Origin: CALIZF01 sp046292445
Lineage (GTDB): Bacteria > Pseudomonadota > Alphaproteobacteria > Rhodobacterales > Rhodobacteraceae
Assembly (NCBI GenBank): GCA_046292445.1
Contig: JBKBQT010000007.1
Coordinates: forward strand, 1-64,000
DNA length: 64,000 nt
Direction of reading: 5' to 3'
Shown: positions 1 through 9,310 of the stretch, in pieces
Layout of the letters: every line of letters starts with the position of its first letter
Numbering within the stretch: the stretch's first letter is position 1
Notes under the pieces: model-generated
What the model saw: only the letters and a program-made list of their open reading frames with translations
Told to the model about the DNA's origin: nothing
Databases searched by the model: none
Program-made: the position numbers and the translations under genes

Positions 1-683
1 ACGTTGCAGGCCATGTCGGCCATGGCCGCGCGGTAGCCGACCGGGATCGTGCGGATCTGCCGGTCCCGCAGCCAGCCGGCGAAATCGTCCGGCAGCGCGT
101 CGGGGCAGATCAGCGCAAGGCCCGGCGCGGCCATCGAGAACACGACATCGAGATGCAGGAAATGGTCGTCGAAGGGCACCAGCCGCACCTCCCACCCCAG
201 ATCGCGCAGCCAGCCGGCATATTCCTCGGCCCCCTCGGCGCTTGTCCGCCCGCCCGAGGTGCCGATCGCGGCAAGGCCGGGACGGATCAGGTGGATGTCG
301 CCGCCCTCGATGGTGCCGCGCGTCGCGGCCTTCCACATCGGCCAACCGTAAAAGTCGAGCACGCCGGCAACCTCGCCCCGCCGCTGCGGCATGGCGAGCA
401 TGGTCAGCACCGGCCCGCCGGGCGAGACCTGCGAGGAATCGCGGGTATACACCTGATAGGGCAGCCCCGGGTCGGGGGCGAGGTAATGGCAGGCAACGCC
501 TGCGATGCGCAGCGCATCCTCCATCTCGGCATATTCGGCCGCCAGCGCGGCGCGGTCCATCGGCCGCCCGGCGGCGAGCGTGGCGCGTGCGATGGCATTG
601 GTGGGGATCCAGCGGTAATGGTCGGGCCGGCAGAGCAGCACGTCGGTCAGCCGGCCGGTTTCCGAAGCAAGCGTCCAGGTCAT
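1..683 (-). CDS. DDAH / arginine deiminase family protein (3' end outside window)
   Basis: Amidinotransferase-fold hydrolase of the dimethylarginine dimethylaminohydrolase/arginine deiminase type, expected to act on a guanidino substrate such as (methylated) arginine. Visible landmarks are YTRDSS near residues 79-84, EGGD near 126-129 and the FLHLD histidine near residue 177, all typical of the family. About 227 residues are present; the C-terminus with the catalytic Cys lies beyond the window. The start (ATG at 683) is preceded by a GGGGAGAGG ribosome-binding site. It is the last visible gene of the minus-strand run, 20 bp after the MscS gene. The precise substrate cannot be told. Confidence 0.8.
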   Translation of the reverse strand, partial: MTWTLASETGRLTDVLLCRPDHYRWIPTNAIARATLAAGRPMDRAALAAEYAEMEDALRIAGVACHYLAPDPGLPYQVYTRDSSQVSPGGPVLTMLAMPQRRGEVAGVLDFYGWPMWKAATRGTIEGGDIHLIRPGLAAIGTSGGRTSAEGAEEYAGWLRDLGWEVRLVPFDDHFLHLDVVFSMAAPGLALICPDALPDDFAGWLRDRQIRTIPVGYRAAMADMACN

Positions 684-703
684 GCGCGCCTCTCCCCGGC
701 CGG

Positions 704-2866
704 TCACTGCGCCGCCGTCGGCGGCGCGAGCGCACGGGCGGCGGCCGCGCCGGCGGTCTCGATCGGCTCGTCCTCTGCAAACACGCGCACGGTGGGAAAG
801 GCGATCTCGATCCCGTTCTCGTTGAACCGCTTTTCGATCGCGGCGAGCATGCGGCGGCGGATGGTGAACTGCTCGCCCGGCTTGGCGGTGAACTTGACGC
901 GCAAGACAAGGCCGTTGTCGCCGAGCGCCTCGACCCCCTGAAGCTTGACCGGCTCGATGAAGGACGGCCCGAGCTCGGGGTCGGCGAGCAGGTCGGCGGC
1001 GACCTGCTTGATGACCTTCTTGGCCTTGGCAAGATCGGTGCCATAGACGACCGTGATCGACTGTTTCTCGATCACATAGTCGCGGCTGAGGTTCTGGATC
1101 GCCCCGAGCGCACCGAAGGGGATCGTATAGACCGGGCCGCGATGGTGGCGCAGCTTGATCGAGCGGATCGAAAAGCTCTCGACCGTGCCCTTGGCGCTGC
1201 CCGCCACGATGTATTCGCCGACCCGGAACGCATCGTCGAGCAGGTAGAACATGCCGGCGATAATGTCCTTGACCGCGCTTTGCGCGCCGAAGCCGACCGC
1301 GACGCCGAGCACGCCGGCCCCGGCGATCAACGGCGCGATGTCCACCCCGACCGCCGCCAGGATCATCATCAAGCCAATAATGGCAAAGGCGGCCTGCAGG
1401 ACGTTGCGCAGGATCGGCAGCAGCGTGCGCATCCGGGCCCGGTGCCGGGCCTCTTCGGGGTCCGTTGCCGCGCCCTCGGCCTTCGCGATCCAGCTGTCGA
1501 TGGCGGTGCGGATGATGTGCCAAAGGAAATCGAAGATCACCATCACCGCGGCAAGATACAGCACCACCCGCGCGATCACCCCGTCGCGACCCGAGGCCGA
1601 CACGATCTCGTCAAGACTGATATCCCAGGCCCAGAGCAGGAAAACCGTCGAGGCAAGGATCAGGTTGAGCCGCGCGCCCCGCTCGATCGCGGCCGCGAGG
1701 ACCGACGGCGGGCGCTCGCCGGCCGTGCCGTCGGGCGCCGGGGGCCCTTCGCGCAACAGGTGGTTGACCGCCCGGTTGACAACGCCCACCGAAAGCGGCA
1801 GGAGGCCCGCGACCAGCAGCGGCGCAAGCACGAACACCGCGCCCGCAATCCATGAGAGATAAAGCGCGATCACATACGCCGACCAGCCGATCGAGCCGGT
1901 CAGCGACGGCTGCGGCATGCCCAGATCGCGGTGCCGGCGCTGCCAGATCCAGATCACGGTCAGGACGGCGACGATCCCGAAGGCGACATAGCCCACCAGC
2001 AGATGCACCGGCATCGACACCCCGAGCACCAGCAGAACCTGCGCCACCGCCCAGCCGGCCGCCACGACCGCGCCGAAGGTGATGATCCGCTCCGTCCAGA
2101 AGGCTGCGACAGCATCGGTCATCGGCACCACCCGCCGCTCGGGCGCCTCGGGCGCAAGAAGGATCCGGCAGGCATAGCGCAGGATACGGAACGCGATCAC
2201 CGCGAGCAGGATCCGCGCCGCGACCCCGAAGGCCAGCGGCGGCAGCGGCAGCAACAGGAGCACCCCGAGGCTGCCGCCGGCAAAGCTCGCCACCGCGCCG
2301 GCGGCGAGCGCGACGCGCAGGCCGAGCTTGGCCAGCCGTTCGGGCACCGTGTCCTCGGCAGCACCCAGCACGGATTTGCGAAACGCGCGCGTCGCCCGCT
2401 GAAAGCGCCATTCGATGGTCAGGCCCGCGCCGACCAGCGCCGCCACCATCAGCAGCGTCAGCGCCCAGCCGCGCGCCGCCGCCTCGCGCCCGAGTGCATA
2501 GACAGCCTCGGCGATCTCGGCGGGCGCGCGGGGGATCGTCGCGGCGATGTGGTCGCGTCGGCGGGCGATCCGCTCGAGGCCGCGGTCAAGGACATCATCC
2601 GATGTTGCCGGCGTCTCGGCGGGCGCAAGGTCGGGCGCGGCGGCCGGCGCGCTGCGCAGCCAGTCCTGCACGACGGGCGAGGCGAGCAGGCTGCGCAGCT
2701 CTTCGACCTCGGGCGGCAGGTCGGTGGCGGTCTGGGCCGGCGCGGCCGGTGCAAGCGCGACCGCAAGGGCGAGGGCAAGGGCGATGGCTCTCAGGGCGGC
2801 GGCGGGGCGGCGGTGCAGGGCGCCCGGCTGCACGGGACGGTCCGTCGCGGTGTCATGCCCGTTCAT
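704..2866 (-). CDS. MscS-family mechanosensitive ion channel
   Basis: Large (720 aa) small-conductance mechanosensitive channel homologue of the inner membrane, releasing solutes on hypo-osmotic shock. An N-terminal signal-like stretch (LALALAVALAPAAPAQ) is followed by a periplasmic segment and many hydrophobic helices. The pore and beta-domain signature GAQSAVKDIIAGMFYLLDD sits in the last third, followed by the FRVGEYI and TVESFSIRSIKLRHHRG stretches of the MscS core. The ATG at 2866 (MNGHDTATD) was chosen over longer in-frame starts because those would precede the signal-like segment with an arginine-rich, non-conserved stretch. It is much longer than E. coli MscS (286 aa), so it resembles the MscK/YbdG-like multi-TM class. 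Confidence 0.88.
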   Translation of the reverse strand: MNGHDTATDRPVQPGALHRRPAAALRAIALALALAVALAPAAPAQTATDLPPEVEELRSLLASPVVQDWLRSAPAAAPDLAPAETPATSDDVLDRGLERIARRRDHIAATIPRAPAEIAEAVYALGREAAARGWALTLLMVAALVGAGLTIEWRFQRATRAFRKSVLGAAEDTVPERLAKLGLRVALAAGAVASFAGGSLGVLLLLPLPPLAFGVAARILLAVIAFRILRYACRILLAPEAPERRVVPMTDAVAAFWTERIITFGAVVAAGWAVAQVLLVLGVSMPVHLLVGYVAFGIVAVLTVIWIWQRRHRDLGMPQPSLTGSIGWSAYVIALYLSWIAGAVFVLAPLLVAGLLPLSVGVVNRAVNHLLREGPPAPDGTAGERPPSVLAAAIERGARLNLILASTVFLLWAWDISLDEIVSASGRDGVIARVVLYLAAVMVIFDFLWHIIRTAIDSWIAKAEGAATDPEEARHRARMRTLLPILRNVLQAAFAIIGLMMILAAVGVDIAPLIAGAGVLGVAVGFGAQSAVKDIIAGMFYLLDDAFRVGEYIVAGSAKGTVESFSIRSIKLRHHRGPVYTIPFGALGAIQNLSRDYVIEKQSITVVYGTDLAKAKKVIKQVAADLLADPELGPSFIEPVKLQGVEALGDNGLVLRVKFTAKPGEQFTIRRRMLAAIEKRFNENGIEIAFPTVRVFAEDEPIETAGAAAARALAPPTAAQ

Positions 2867-2954
2867 GGCTTCCCCGGCTCTGTGCGTTCTGTTGGGTTTA
2901 GCAGCGTGTCGGCAGCCGGTCCATCGGTGGATGACGGCCCGGCAGGCTGGCACG

Positions 2955-3770
2955 TCAGGGCGCGGGCTGCCGCGGCCGGGGCAGCGTTCCGAAGCCCGCA
3001 GCGGCGTCGAACGGCACTGCGACACCGTCAAGCAGCATCGCGACGAGCCGGTCGGTCGCCGCCCAGATCGCCGGGTCATGGTCGCGGTGGTGGGTCAGCA
3101 GACCGAGCGGCGCGAAATCCGCCGCCGCGCGGCGGGCCGCGAGCAGGGCGGCCAGCGGCAGGGCAAGGCGGGCCGCCGGCAGGGCCGATCGGGTGCCGTG
3201 CCAGTCGATCGGGTCGATATGGATGTCGAGCCGCGCAAGCCCCCGGGCCGCGCCCGCCGCCTTCGGCACCGCCGACAGGCCCGCAAAGCCGCAGGCCGCC
3301 AGCCCCGTCGCCACGGCTGGCGCGATCCGGTTCCAGGGCGGAACCAGCACCGGCAAGAGCCGCGGGCCAAACAGCGCCCGCATCCGGCCAAGGCCGCGCG
3401 CGGCATCGGCCAGCGCGGCGGCGGGCGGGCGGGCGGCGCCGAATTCGGCCCGCTTGGCATCCGGCGGCTCGTGATTGGCATGCGCCCAGCCATGGACCAT
3501 GGGCCGCGCGGCAAGGCTTGCCGCCAGCCGCGCGGCCAGCGCCGGCGTCGCCGCGGCGGGGATCGCCGCGACCGCGACCGGCAGCCCCCAGGCCTCGGCC
3601 CGCGCGAGCAGCGCATCGAGCGCCGGCGAAGGCTCGACCGCATCATCATCGCGCCACCACAGCGGCAGCGTCAGGCTTGCCGCGCGCCAGCGGTCAAGCT
3701 CGACCCCGAGCACGGCCCAGGCGGTTTCGCCGCCGGATTCCTCTGCGGCTTCGCGCGGTTCAGCGGGCAT
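2955..3770 (-). CDS. polysaccharide deacetylase-like protein
   Basis: A 271 aa protein resembling the NodB-fold carbohydrate esterase 4 family. It has a WWRDDDAV motif early (metal/catalytic Asp region), an HGWAHANHEP motif in place of the HxxxH zinc ligands, and LLTHHRDHD near the C-terminus. Such enzymes N-deacetylate amino sugars in polysaccharides; the residues deviate from canonical NodB motifs, so activity is inferred only. The start at 3770 (MPAEPREA) overlaps the end of the upstream glycosyltransferase gene by 11 bp, indicating translational coupling in the glycan operon. Confidence 0.7.
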   Translation of the reverse strand: MPAEPREAAEESGGETAWAVLGVELDRWRAASLTLPLWWRDDDAVEPSPALDALLARAEAWGLPVAVAAIPAAATPALAARLAASLAARPMVHGWAHANHEPPDAKRAEFGAARPPAAALADAARGLGRMRALFGPRLLPVLVPPWNRIAPAVATGLAACGFAGLSAVPKAAGAARGLARLDIHIDPIDWHGTRSALPAARLALPLAALLAARRAAADFAPLGLLTHHRDHDPAIWAATDRLVAMLLDGVAVPFDAAAGFGTLPRPRQPAP

Positions 3771-4920
3771 CGACAAGGCTTTCGGCGATTGCCACGCTCT
3801 GCGCCGCACCGTTCAGCATCCGCAGGTCGGGGGTGAAGCGCCCCGCGGCGAGCACGCGGTCGAGGGCGGCGTTGAGCGTGCCGGGGCCGAGCTCCGCGGC
3901 ATTGACGACGGCGAACTGCGGCCGGCGGGCCAGCGCCTCGGCCCGCATCCGCTGCTCGGTCTCGCGCCCGGCGTCGAAGGGAACGAAAACCCCCGGCGTG
4001 CCGGTAACCAGAAGGTCGAGCGCCGTGTTGTAGCCGCAAAGGCTCACCGATGCCGCAGCACCGAGCAGCAAGGCGCGGAAATCGGCGCGCGCAGGCTCGA
4101 TCACCGCCCGGTGGGCAAGCCCCGGCAGGCGCGCGGCCAGCGCGCGCAGACGGTCGCATTCGGCCGCCGCCCGCCCACCCCCGACCAAAAGGTGCCACCG
4201 CCGCGCGGGCCCGTCGGCCGCGGCCTGCAGCGCCGCCTCGAACAGCGCCGCCCCGACATCGCCGCCCCCCGCGCTGACCACAACCGCGCCCTGATCCGCC
4301 CCCGTCGGCGCAGCAGGCGCGGCCGGCGCGATGTAACCGGTATAGCGCAGCCGCGGGCGGAGCCATTCGGTCACCGGCCATGAGACGTCGAGCGGTGTTT
4401 CGGCCGGATCGGCGTGGACCAGCACGGCATCGTAATGCGCGGCAAGGATCGCCTCGGTCTGCGCCGCGCGTTCGGGTTTCGACGGCGGGGCGAGGATGTC
4501 GCGCACCGAGGCGAGGATGCAGGGCCGGGGCGCTTGCGCCGAAGCCGCGGCGAGCAGGGCATCGAATTCGGCGCGCAAGCTGCGCCGGCCAAAGGGATAA
4601 AGCTCGGTGATCAGGCAGTCGGGGGCGAAGTCGCGCAGCGCCGCCAGCAGCATCGCCGTCCGGGCGCCAAGCCATGCCGCATCGACTGGCATGCCGTCCG
4701 GGCGCATCAGGCGGGCGAAATCCGCCCCTTCCGCGGCAACGGGCGGGAGTTGCAACCATTCGGCCGCCCCCGCGCCGCCCGCCGCCAGATGCGCAACCGG
4801 CATCCCGCCCGATACCAGCAGCACCCGGTGCCCCGCATCGCGGAACGCCGCCGCCAGCACACGCGCCCGGGCCAGATGCCCGGTGCCGAGCAGATGGGTG
4901 ACGACGATCATCGCGCGCAT
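3760..4920 (-). CDS. glycosyltransferase, MurG/GT28-like
   Basis: A 386 aa GT-B type glycosyltransferase. It opens with MIVVTHLLGTGHLARARVLA, the two-glycine loop of MurG/UGT-like enzymes, and has a C-terminal nucleotide-sugar domain with VVSAGGGDVG, the LCGYNTALDLLVTGTP acceptor/donor loop and FVPFDAGRETEQ. It resembles the protein encoded at 7870-9084, so the operon holds two GT28-like enzymes. The start at 4920 has an AAGG element at correct spacing; the Met at residue 4 is an alternative. Donor and acceptor are unknown. Confidence 0.8.
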   Translation of the reverse strand: MRAMIVVTHLLGTGHLARARVLAAAFRDAGHRVLLVSGGMPVAHLAAGGAGAAEWLQLPPVAAEGADFARLMRPDGMPVDAAWLGARTAMLLAALRDFAPDCLITELYPFGRRSLRAEFDALLAAASAQAPRPCILASVRDILAPPSKPERAAQTEAILAAHYDAVLVHADPAETPLDVSWPVTEWLRPRLRYTGYIAPAAPAAPTGADQGAVVVSAGGGDVGAALFEAALQAAADGPARRWHLLVGGGRAAAECDRLRALAARLPGLAHRAVIEPARADFRALLLGAAASVSLCGYNTALDLLVTGTPGVFVPFDAGRETEQRMRAEALARRPQFAVVNAAELGPGTLNAALDRVLAAGRFTPDLRMLNGAAQSVAIAESLVDAR

Positions 4921-4935
4921 GGCCTGTCCTTCGGT

Positions 4936-5526
4936 TCAGGGCACCGGCACGAGGCGTTCAGGCCCCGGCAGCGGCAGGATGGCGGCCGGATCGCCGGCCG
5001 GGAAGGTCACCGCGAAGAGCCGGCCGCGCTTGATGCGGAACGGGGCGGGGCCGTCGAAGTCCCAGGCATGCGCCAGGGCGAGGATCACCCGCATCACGCC
5101 GATATGGGTGACCGCGACGGTATCGCGCGAAAGGCCGGCGAGGAACGGCACGAGGCGCGCGCGCAGATCGGCGGGGCTCTCGCCTCCGGGGGGGCGGAAA
5201 TCCCAGCCCCAATACTCGATGTCGCGATACCCCGATGCGCGGTCGGCGCGCAGCACGGCGCCCTGCGCCCCCTCCCAGGCGCCCCAGTGCATCTCGGTCA
5301 GCGCCGGGTCGATGCGCGGCGGGCGGCCGGCGACGAGGCGTGCGGTCTCCGCAGCGCGGGCGAGCGGGCTGGCGACAAGATCGGCCGCGGCCCAGCCCTC
5401 CGGCAGGCGCAGCGCGGCGAGCGCGGTCCGGGCCTCGGGGTCGAGCGGGATGTCGCTGCGGCCCTGGATCCGCCCCGCGCGGTTCCAGGCCGTGGCGCCG
5501 TGGCGCAGGAGGGCGAGGCGGATCAC
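4936..5526 (-). CDS. histidine phosphatase family protein
   Basis: A 196 aa phosphoglycerate-mutase-like phosphatase. The catalytic LRHGATAWN motif is at the extreme N-terminus, RIQGRSDIPLD follows, SPLARAAETA holds the second phosphate-binding Arg, the general acid lies in MHWGAWEG, and the second His is in VTHIGVMR. The start is GTG at 5526, overlapping the stop of the upstream glycosyltransferase as GTGA. Its position inside a glycan operon suggests dephosphorylation of a sugar phosphate or related intermediate (inference); alpha-ribazole phosphatase (CobC) is a family alternative, but no cobalamin genes are nearby. Confidence 0.85.
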   Translation of the reverse strand: MIRLALLRHGATAWNRAGRIQGRSDIPLDPEARTALAALRLPEGWAAADLVASPLARAAETARLVAGRPPRIDPALTEMHWGAWEGAQGAVLRADRASGYRDIEYWGWDFRPPGGESPADLRARLVPFLAGLSRDTVAVTHIGVMRVILALAHAWDFDGPAPFRIKRGRLFAVTFPAGDPAAILPLPGPERLVPVP

Positions 5527-6611
5527 GCGCCCGCCCCCGCCAGCGGGCCGATGGCGGACCAGAGCGCCGCCGTGGCCGCCGGGCGCAGATGGTCGCGCGC
5601 GACCTCGGCCCGGCCCGCCGCGCCCAGGGCCGCCCGCCGCGCCGGATCGGCCAGCAGCGCGGCGATCGCGGCGGCCATCGCCGCCGGGTCGTCCGGCGGC
5701 ACGCGCAGCCCGCCCGCGCGCACCACCGCATCGAGGCCCGGCCGATCCTCGGCCAGCACCGGCAGGCCGGTCGCCTGCGCCTCGAGATAGACCATCCCGA
5801 AGGCCTCGTTCACCCCCGGCCAGACCATCAGCGTCGCATCCGCGTAGGCCCGTGCGAGCGCCTCGGGGCCCAGCGCACCGGCAAGGGTCACGCGCGGCCC
5901 GAACGGGTCGAGCGCCGCCGCCACTGCCGCCCGCGCCGGCCCGTCGCCAGCCACCGTCAGCCGCCAGCCGGGATGGTCGAGCCGCGCCAGCGCCGCCGCG
6001 AGCGCGCGGTAGGAGGCGAGCTTGTCGCCCTCCCGCATCATCCCCACCGCGAGCAGATGCGCCGCGGGCCGCATCGCAGGCACCTCGGGCAGCCCCGACA
6101 GGTCGAGGAAGGGCGCCAGCGCCGCGATGCGCTGATGCGCCGGGCGGTGGCGGTGCAGCGCCTCGGCATCGCGGGCAGTCAGCGCGAAGATGACCGCGGC
6201 GGCATCGCAGGCGGCCTCGGCCGCGGCGGCGAAGCGGGCCCAGGGACCGGCGAGGCGCTTGGTCGCCCGCGTCGCCTCGATCTGCACATAAGGGATGCGC
6301 CGGGCGCGGGCGATGGCGGGGCCGATCAGGTCCGGCGCCTTCCAGTAGCTGTGATAGGTCACCCAGACCGCCCAGGGGCGCGGGTCGGCGGCGAGCCGCG
6401 CCGCCTCGGCCGCGGCGGCGGCGGCAAGGCGGGCCTGCGCCGCGCCATCCCCCGCGCCGTCGCGCAGGCGCAGATCGCTTGCCACATCGACCGGCCAGCC
6501 CGCCGGATTGTCGCCAAGCGCGGCGAGGATCGCCCGTGCCATGGTGCGGTCGCCCGAGGGCACCGGATGGCCAGGCGGCTTGAGCGGGGCATAGAAGGCG
6601 ATGCGCGTCAT
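5523..6611 (-). CDS. glycosyltransferase family 4 protein
   Basis: A 362 aa GT-B glycosyltransferase. The N-terminus MTRIAFYAPLKPPGHPVPSG and the C-terminal block with LTVAGDGPAR, the EAFGMVYLEAQATGLPV donor-site motif and LAEDRPGLDAVV are characteristic of retaining GT4 enzymes. The start at 6611 overlaps the stop codon of the upstream GT4 gene, and the stop overlaps the GTG of the phosphatase gene, so the three are translationally coupled. It probably adds a sugar to a lipid-linked or surface glycan; specificity cannot be read. Confidence 0.85.
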   Translation of the reverse strand: MTRIAFYAPLKPPGHPVPSGDRTMARAILAALGDNPAGWPVDVASDLRLRDGAGDGAAQARLAAAAAAEAARLAADPRPWAVWVTYHSYWKAPDLIGPAIARARRIPYVQIEATRATKRLAGPWARFAAAAEAACDAAAVIFALTARDAEALHRHRPAHQRIAALAPFLDLSGLPEVPAMRPAAHLLAVGMMREGDKLASYRALAAALARLDHPGWRLTVAGDGPARAAVAAALDPFGPRVTLAGALGPEALARAYADATLMVWPGVNEAFGMVYLEAQATGLPVLAEDRPGLDAVVRAGGLRVPPDDPAAMAAAIAALLADPARRAALGAAGRAEVARDHLRPAATAALWSAIGPLAGAGA

Positions 6612-7873
6612 CGCGGCGCGCCGCCCGCCGCCAGCATCGCCCGCAGCAGGGTATCGAGCCGGTCGATGCCCGCGTCCATCCCGAAATCGCGGACCAGCCG
6701 CGCATGGGCGGCAGCCGCCATCCGCGCCCGGCCCGCCGGATCGCGGATCAGCGCCGCGAGCGCGGCGGCAAGGGTCTGCGGATCGCCCTCGGCCAGCGTG
6801 CCCTCGAGGCCGTGCGTGACGAATTCGGGGATCGCCGCGACCGGCGTGGCGAGGATCGGCAGGTGCTGCGACGCCGCCTCCATCAGCACGTTGGGAAGGC
6901 CGTCGCGGTCGCCGTCCGCCGCGATGCGCGAGGGCAGCACGAAGATGTCGGCCGCCCGCATCGCCGCGATCACCTCGGGCTGGGTCGCCGATCCGGCCCA
7001 GGTCACGCGGCCGGCGATGCCCAGCCGCGCCGCCTGCGCCGCCAGCGCGGGGCCGAGCGTGCCGCCGCCCAGATGCGTGAAGGTCCAAGCGATGCCCCCG
7101 GGCAGGCGGGCGAGCGCGTCCAGCAGGCTGTCGATCCCCTTCTTTTCCACCAGCCGGCCGACCGAGAGGATCCGCACGGGCTCGCCCGATCCGTCGCGCG
7201 GCGGGCGGCCGGCGGGCGGTGCGGGGAACCGGCCGAGGTCGAGGCCGTGATAGACCAGCGTGACGCGGCCGCGAGGCTCGGCCAGCGCGGCAAGGTGAGC
7301 GGCGCCGGCCCGGGTGCAGGTGACGCAGAAGGCCGCGGCCCCAGCGCCCTGCCCGAGCTTTTCGCGCTTGTCCCAGTCGGGCGTCGTCCAGATGTCCTTG
7401 GCATGGGCCGACACTGCCCAGGGCAGGCCGCGCATGACGGCGGCATAGCGGGCGGCCGAGGCGGGGGTATGCAGGAAATGGGCATAGAGCGCGGGCGTGC
7501 CCGCCGGCAGTTCGGCCGCGAGCACGCAGGCCTGTCCGAACCGGCGCACACGGTTGCGCGTCAGGTCGCGGGCAAGGTCGCGCCGCCAGAGCCGCAGCGC
7601 CGCGCCGAAGCCCGGCAGGCGCGCGGCGCGGGCGGCGGCGCGCAGCACGCGCAGGGGCGCCTCGTGCAGGTATTCGGGCAGATAACGGACCGGCGCCTGC
7701 ACGGTGTCGTGCAGCGGGTGGCGCCGGCTGTCGGTGGGCCGGCGCAGCGACCAGATCGCCAGCCGATGCCCGCGCGCCTCGAGCGCGGCGATTTCCTGCG
7801 CGATGAAGGTCTCGGACAGCCGCGGCCAGCCCTTGACCACCACCGCCAGCGGCGGCCGGACCGGAGCCGTCAT
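6608..7873 (-). CDS. glycosyltransferase family 4 protein (colanic-acid type)
   Basis: A 421 aa GT4 enzyme. It has the N-terminal SETFIAQEIAALEARGH motif typical of exopolysaccharide transferases of the WcaL/AmsK type, then HAKDIWTTPDW, ILSVGRLVEKKGID, and the ADGDRDGLPNVLMEAASQHLPI donor-binding region. The ATG at 7873 overlaps the stop of the upstream gene as ATGA, and its own stop overlaps the next start. Cytoplasmic, acting on a glycan precursor. Confidence 0.87.
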   Translation of the reverse strand: MTAPVRPPLAVVVKGWPRLSETFIAQEIAALEARGHRLAIWSLRRPTDSRRHPLHDTVQAPVRYLPEYLHEAPLRVLRAAARAARLPGFGAALRLWRRDLARDLTRNRVRRFGQACVLAAELPAGTPALYAHFLHTPASAARYAAVMRGLPWAVSAHAKDIWTTPDWDKREKLGQGAGAAAFCVTCTRAGAAHLAALAEPRGRVTLVYHGLDLGRFPAPPAGRPPRDGSGEPVRILSVGRLVEKKGIDSLLDALARLPGGIAWTFTHLGGGTLGPALAAQAARLGIAGRVTWAGSATQPEVIAAMRAADIFVLPSRIAADGDRDGLPNVLMEAASQHLPILATPVAAIPEFVTHGLEGTLAEGDPQTLAAALAALIRDPAGRARMAAAAHARLVRDFGMDAGIDRLDTLLRAMLAAGGAPR

Positions 7874-9084
7874 GCCGCGGCGCGGCTGCGCAACAGCGCC
7901 CGGGTTCGATCGACGATATGCGGCAGGCCGTCGAGCAGGCCCGCGCAGCGCGCGGCCGAGGGCGGCGGCTGGGTGGCCAGCGCGCGGATCGCCGCCGCCA
8001 TCACCGCCGGATCCTGCGCAGCATCGCTGCCCAGCATGCGCACAAGGCCGAGCCGCGCCGCCTCGCGCGCGCGGATGGTCTGTTCCATCCGCGGCCGCGA
8101 CCGCGGCACGATCAGGGCCGGCTTGTCGAACGACAGGATCTCGCAGAACGTGTTGTAGCCGCCCATGGCGATCACGCCCTGTGCGCCCTGCATCAGCGCC
8201 TCCATCCGGCTGTCGAAGCCAACCGCGCCGACGCGCGGCGCAAGGCGCGCCACCCGCGCCTCGAATTGCGCGCGCGTATCGCCCGCGAGGAACGGGCCGT
8301 AGACGATATGCGCGGCCGGGCCGAGCGCCGGATCGGCCTCGTAGGCGCGCAGAACCTGATCGACCAGCGCGGCGCCATCGCCGCCCCCGCCCGGCGTGAC
8401 AAGCACATAGGGCGCCGGCGGCGCCTCGTCCGGCCCTGCCCCGTCGCGGCGCAGATAGCCGGTCCAGTGCGTGCGCAGCCGCACGGCGGGCGGCAGGCCG
8501 ATGTCGGCCGTCGGGTCGAACACCCGCGCATCGCCATAGACCCAGATCTCGTCGAAATACTGCGCCGCCGCCTCGGCCGCGCCCTTGCGCGCCCATTCGG
8601 CCGCAATCACCTCGGGCGCGTCGAGCACGTCGCGCAGGCCAAGGACGATGCGCGCCCGTCCGGTCCGGCGCAGGCGCGCGAGCGTCGCCATCATCTCGCC
8701 GCGAAAGCCGGTCGGTTCCTTGTCCACGATCACGAGGTCGGGGGCGAACCGCTCGGCCGCCGTCTCGATCAGGCCGCCGCGCAACCAGGTCGTTTCGTCG
8801 ATGTCGAGACCGAGGCCGTCCGAGGAATAGCTGCCGTCCTCGAGCTTGGTCACCCCCGGCAGGCGGATGTGATCGACCCGTTCGGGGAAAGTGAATCGCC
8901 CCGCGACCGGCGATCCGGTCACGATCAGCGCCGAGGCATCGGGAAAGGCCTCGGTCAGCGCGCTGGCGATGGTGCGGGTGCGGCGCAGATGGCCGAGCCC
9001 GAACGTGTCATGGCTGTAGAGAAGGACGCGAAAACCGGCACCGGGGCCGGTGGACGCGGCATGCGTTGGGTTCCGTGCGTCCAT
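7870..9084 (-). CDS. glycosyltransferase family 28-like protein (COG4671 type)
   Basis: A 404 aa predicted glycosyltransferase, first gene of the minus-strand glycan operon. It has LLYSHDTFGLGHLRRTRTIA near residues 20-40, the LVTPGGGGDGAAL motif that opens the C-terminal Rossmann domain, and the AMGGYNTFCEILSFDKP donor loop. The start at 9084 faces the divergent epimerase gene across 226 bp that should contain promoters for both directions. It shares its architecture with the protein encoded at 3760-4920. Confidence 0.83.
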   Translation of the reverse strand: MDARNPTHAASTGPGAGFRVLLYSHDTFGLGHLRRTRTIASALTEAFPDASALIVTGSPVAGRFTFPERVDHIRLPGVTKLEDGSYSSDGLGLDIDETTWLRGGLIETAAERFAPDLVIVDKEPTGFRGEMMATLARLRRTGRARIVLGLRDVLDAPEVIAAEWARKGAAEAAAQYFDEIWVYGDARVFDPTADIGLPPAVRLRTHWTGYLRRDGAGPDEAPPAPYVLVTPGGGGDGAALVDQVLRAYEADPALGPAAHIVYGPFLAGDTRAQFEARVARLAPRVGAVGFDSRMEALMQGAQGVIAMGGYNTFCEILSFDKPALIVPRSRPRMEQTIRAREAARLGLVRMLGSDAAQDPAVMAAAIRALATQPPPSAARCAGLLDGLPHIVDRTRALLRSRAAA

Positions 9085-9096
9085 CTACCCGGCCAA

Positions 9097-9118
9097 GGCT
9101 GCCTGCGATGACGCAGCC
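9097..9118. promoter_or_regulatory. imperfect palindrome in the divergent glycan-locus promoter region
   Basis: GGCTGC (9097-9102) and GCAGCC (9113-9118) are perfect 6-bp inverted arms, with an inner CTGCG/CGCAG pairing around ATGA. The element lies just upstream of the minus operon start (9084) within the 226-bp gap shared with the plus-strand epimerase gene. It could be an operator or chance; no clear -35/-10 pair was assigned in either direction. Confidence 0.25.
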
Positions 9119-9310
9119 TATGCGTATTCCGCCTCGGCGCGTCAAGGTCGGACCGTGCCGGCCCCATGCGCCGCCGGCGGCGACCGGCCGGCCTGCGCGG
9201 CCCCCCGCGCCGTGAAGGGCCCGCGATGCCCGCTTTCCGATCGCGGCGCGCCCGGCTAGGGTCGCGCCCGCAGGCGGGCGGCGGCACACCGCCGCGGACA
9301 GGAGGGAGCG

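Noticed and set aside
153..3836. Long plus-strand open frames opposite the MscS, deacetylase and DDAH genes
   Set aside because: Arg/Pro/Gly-rich translations without family motifs; they are antisense shadows caused by high GC content. The minus-strand proteins match known families.
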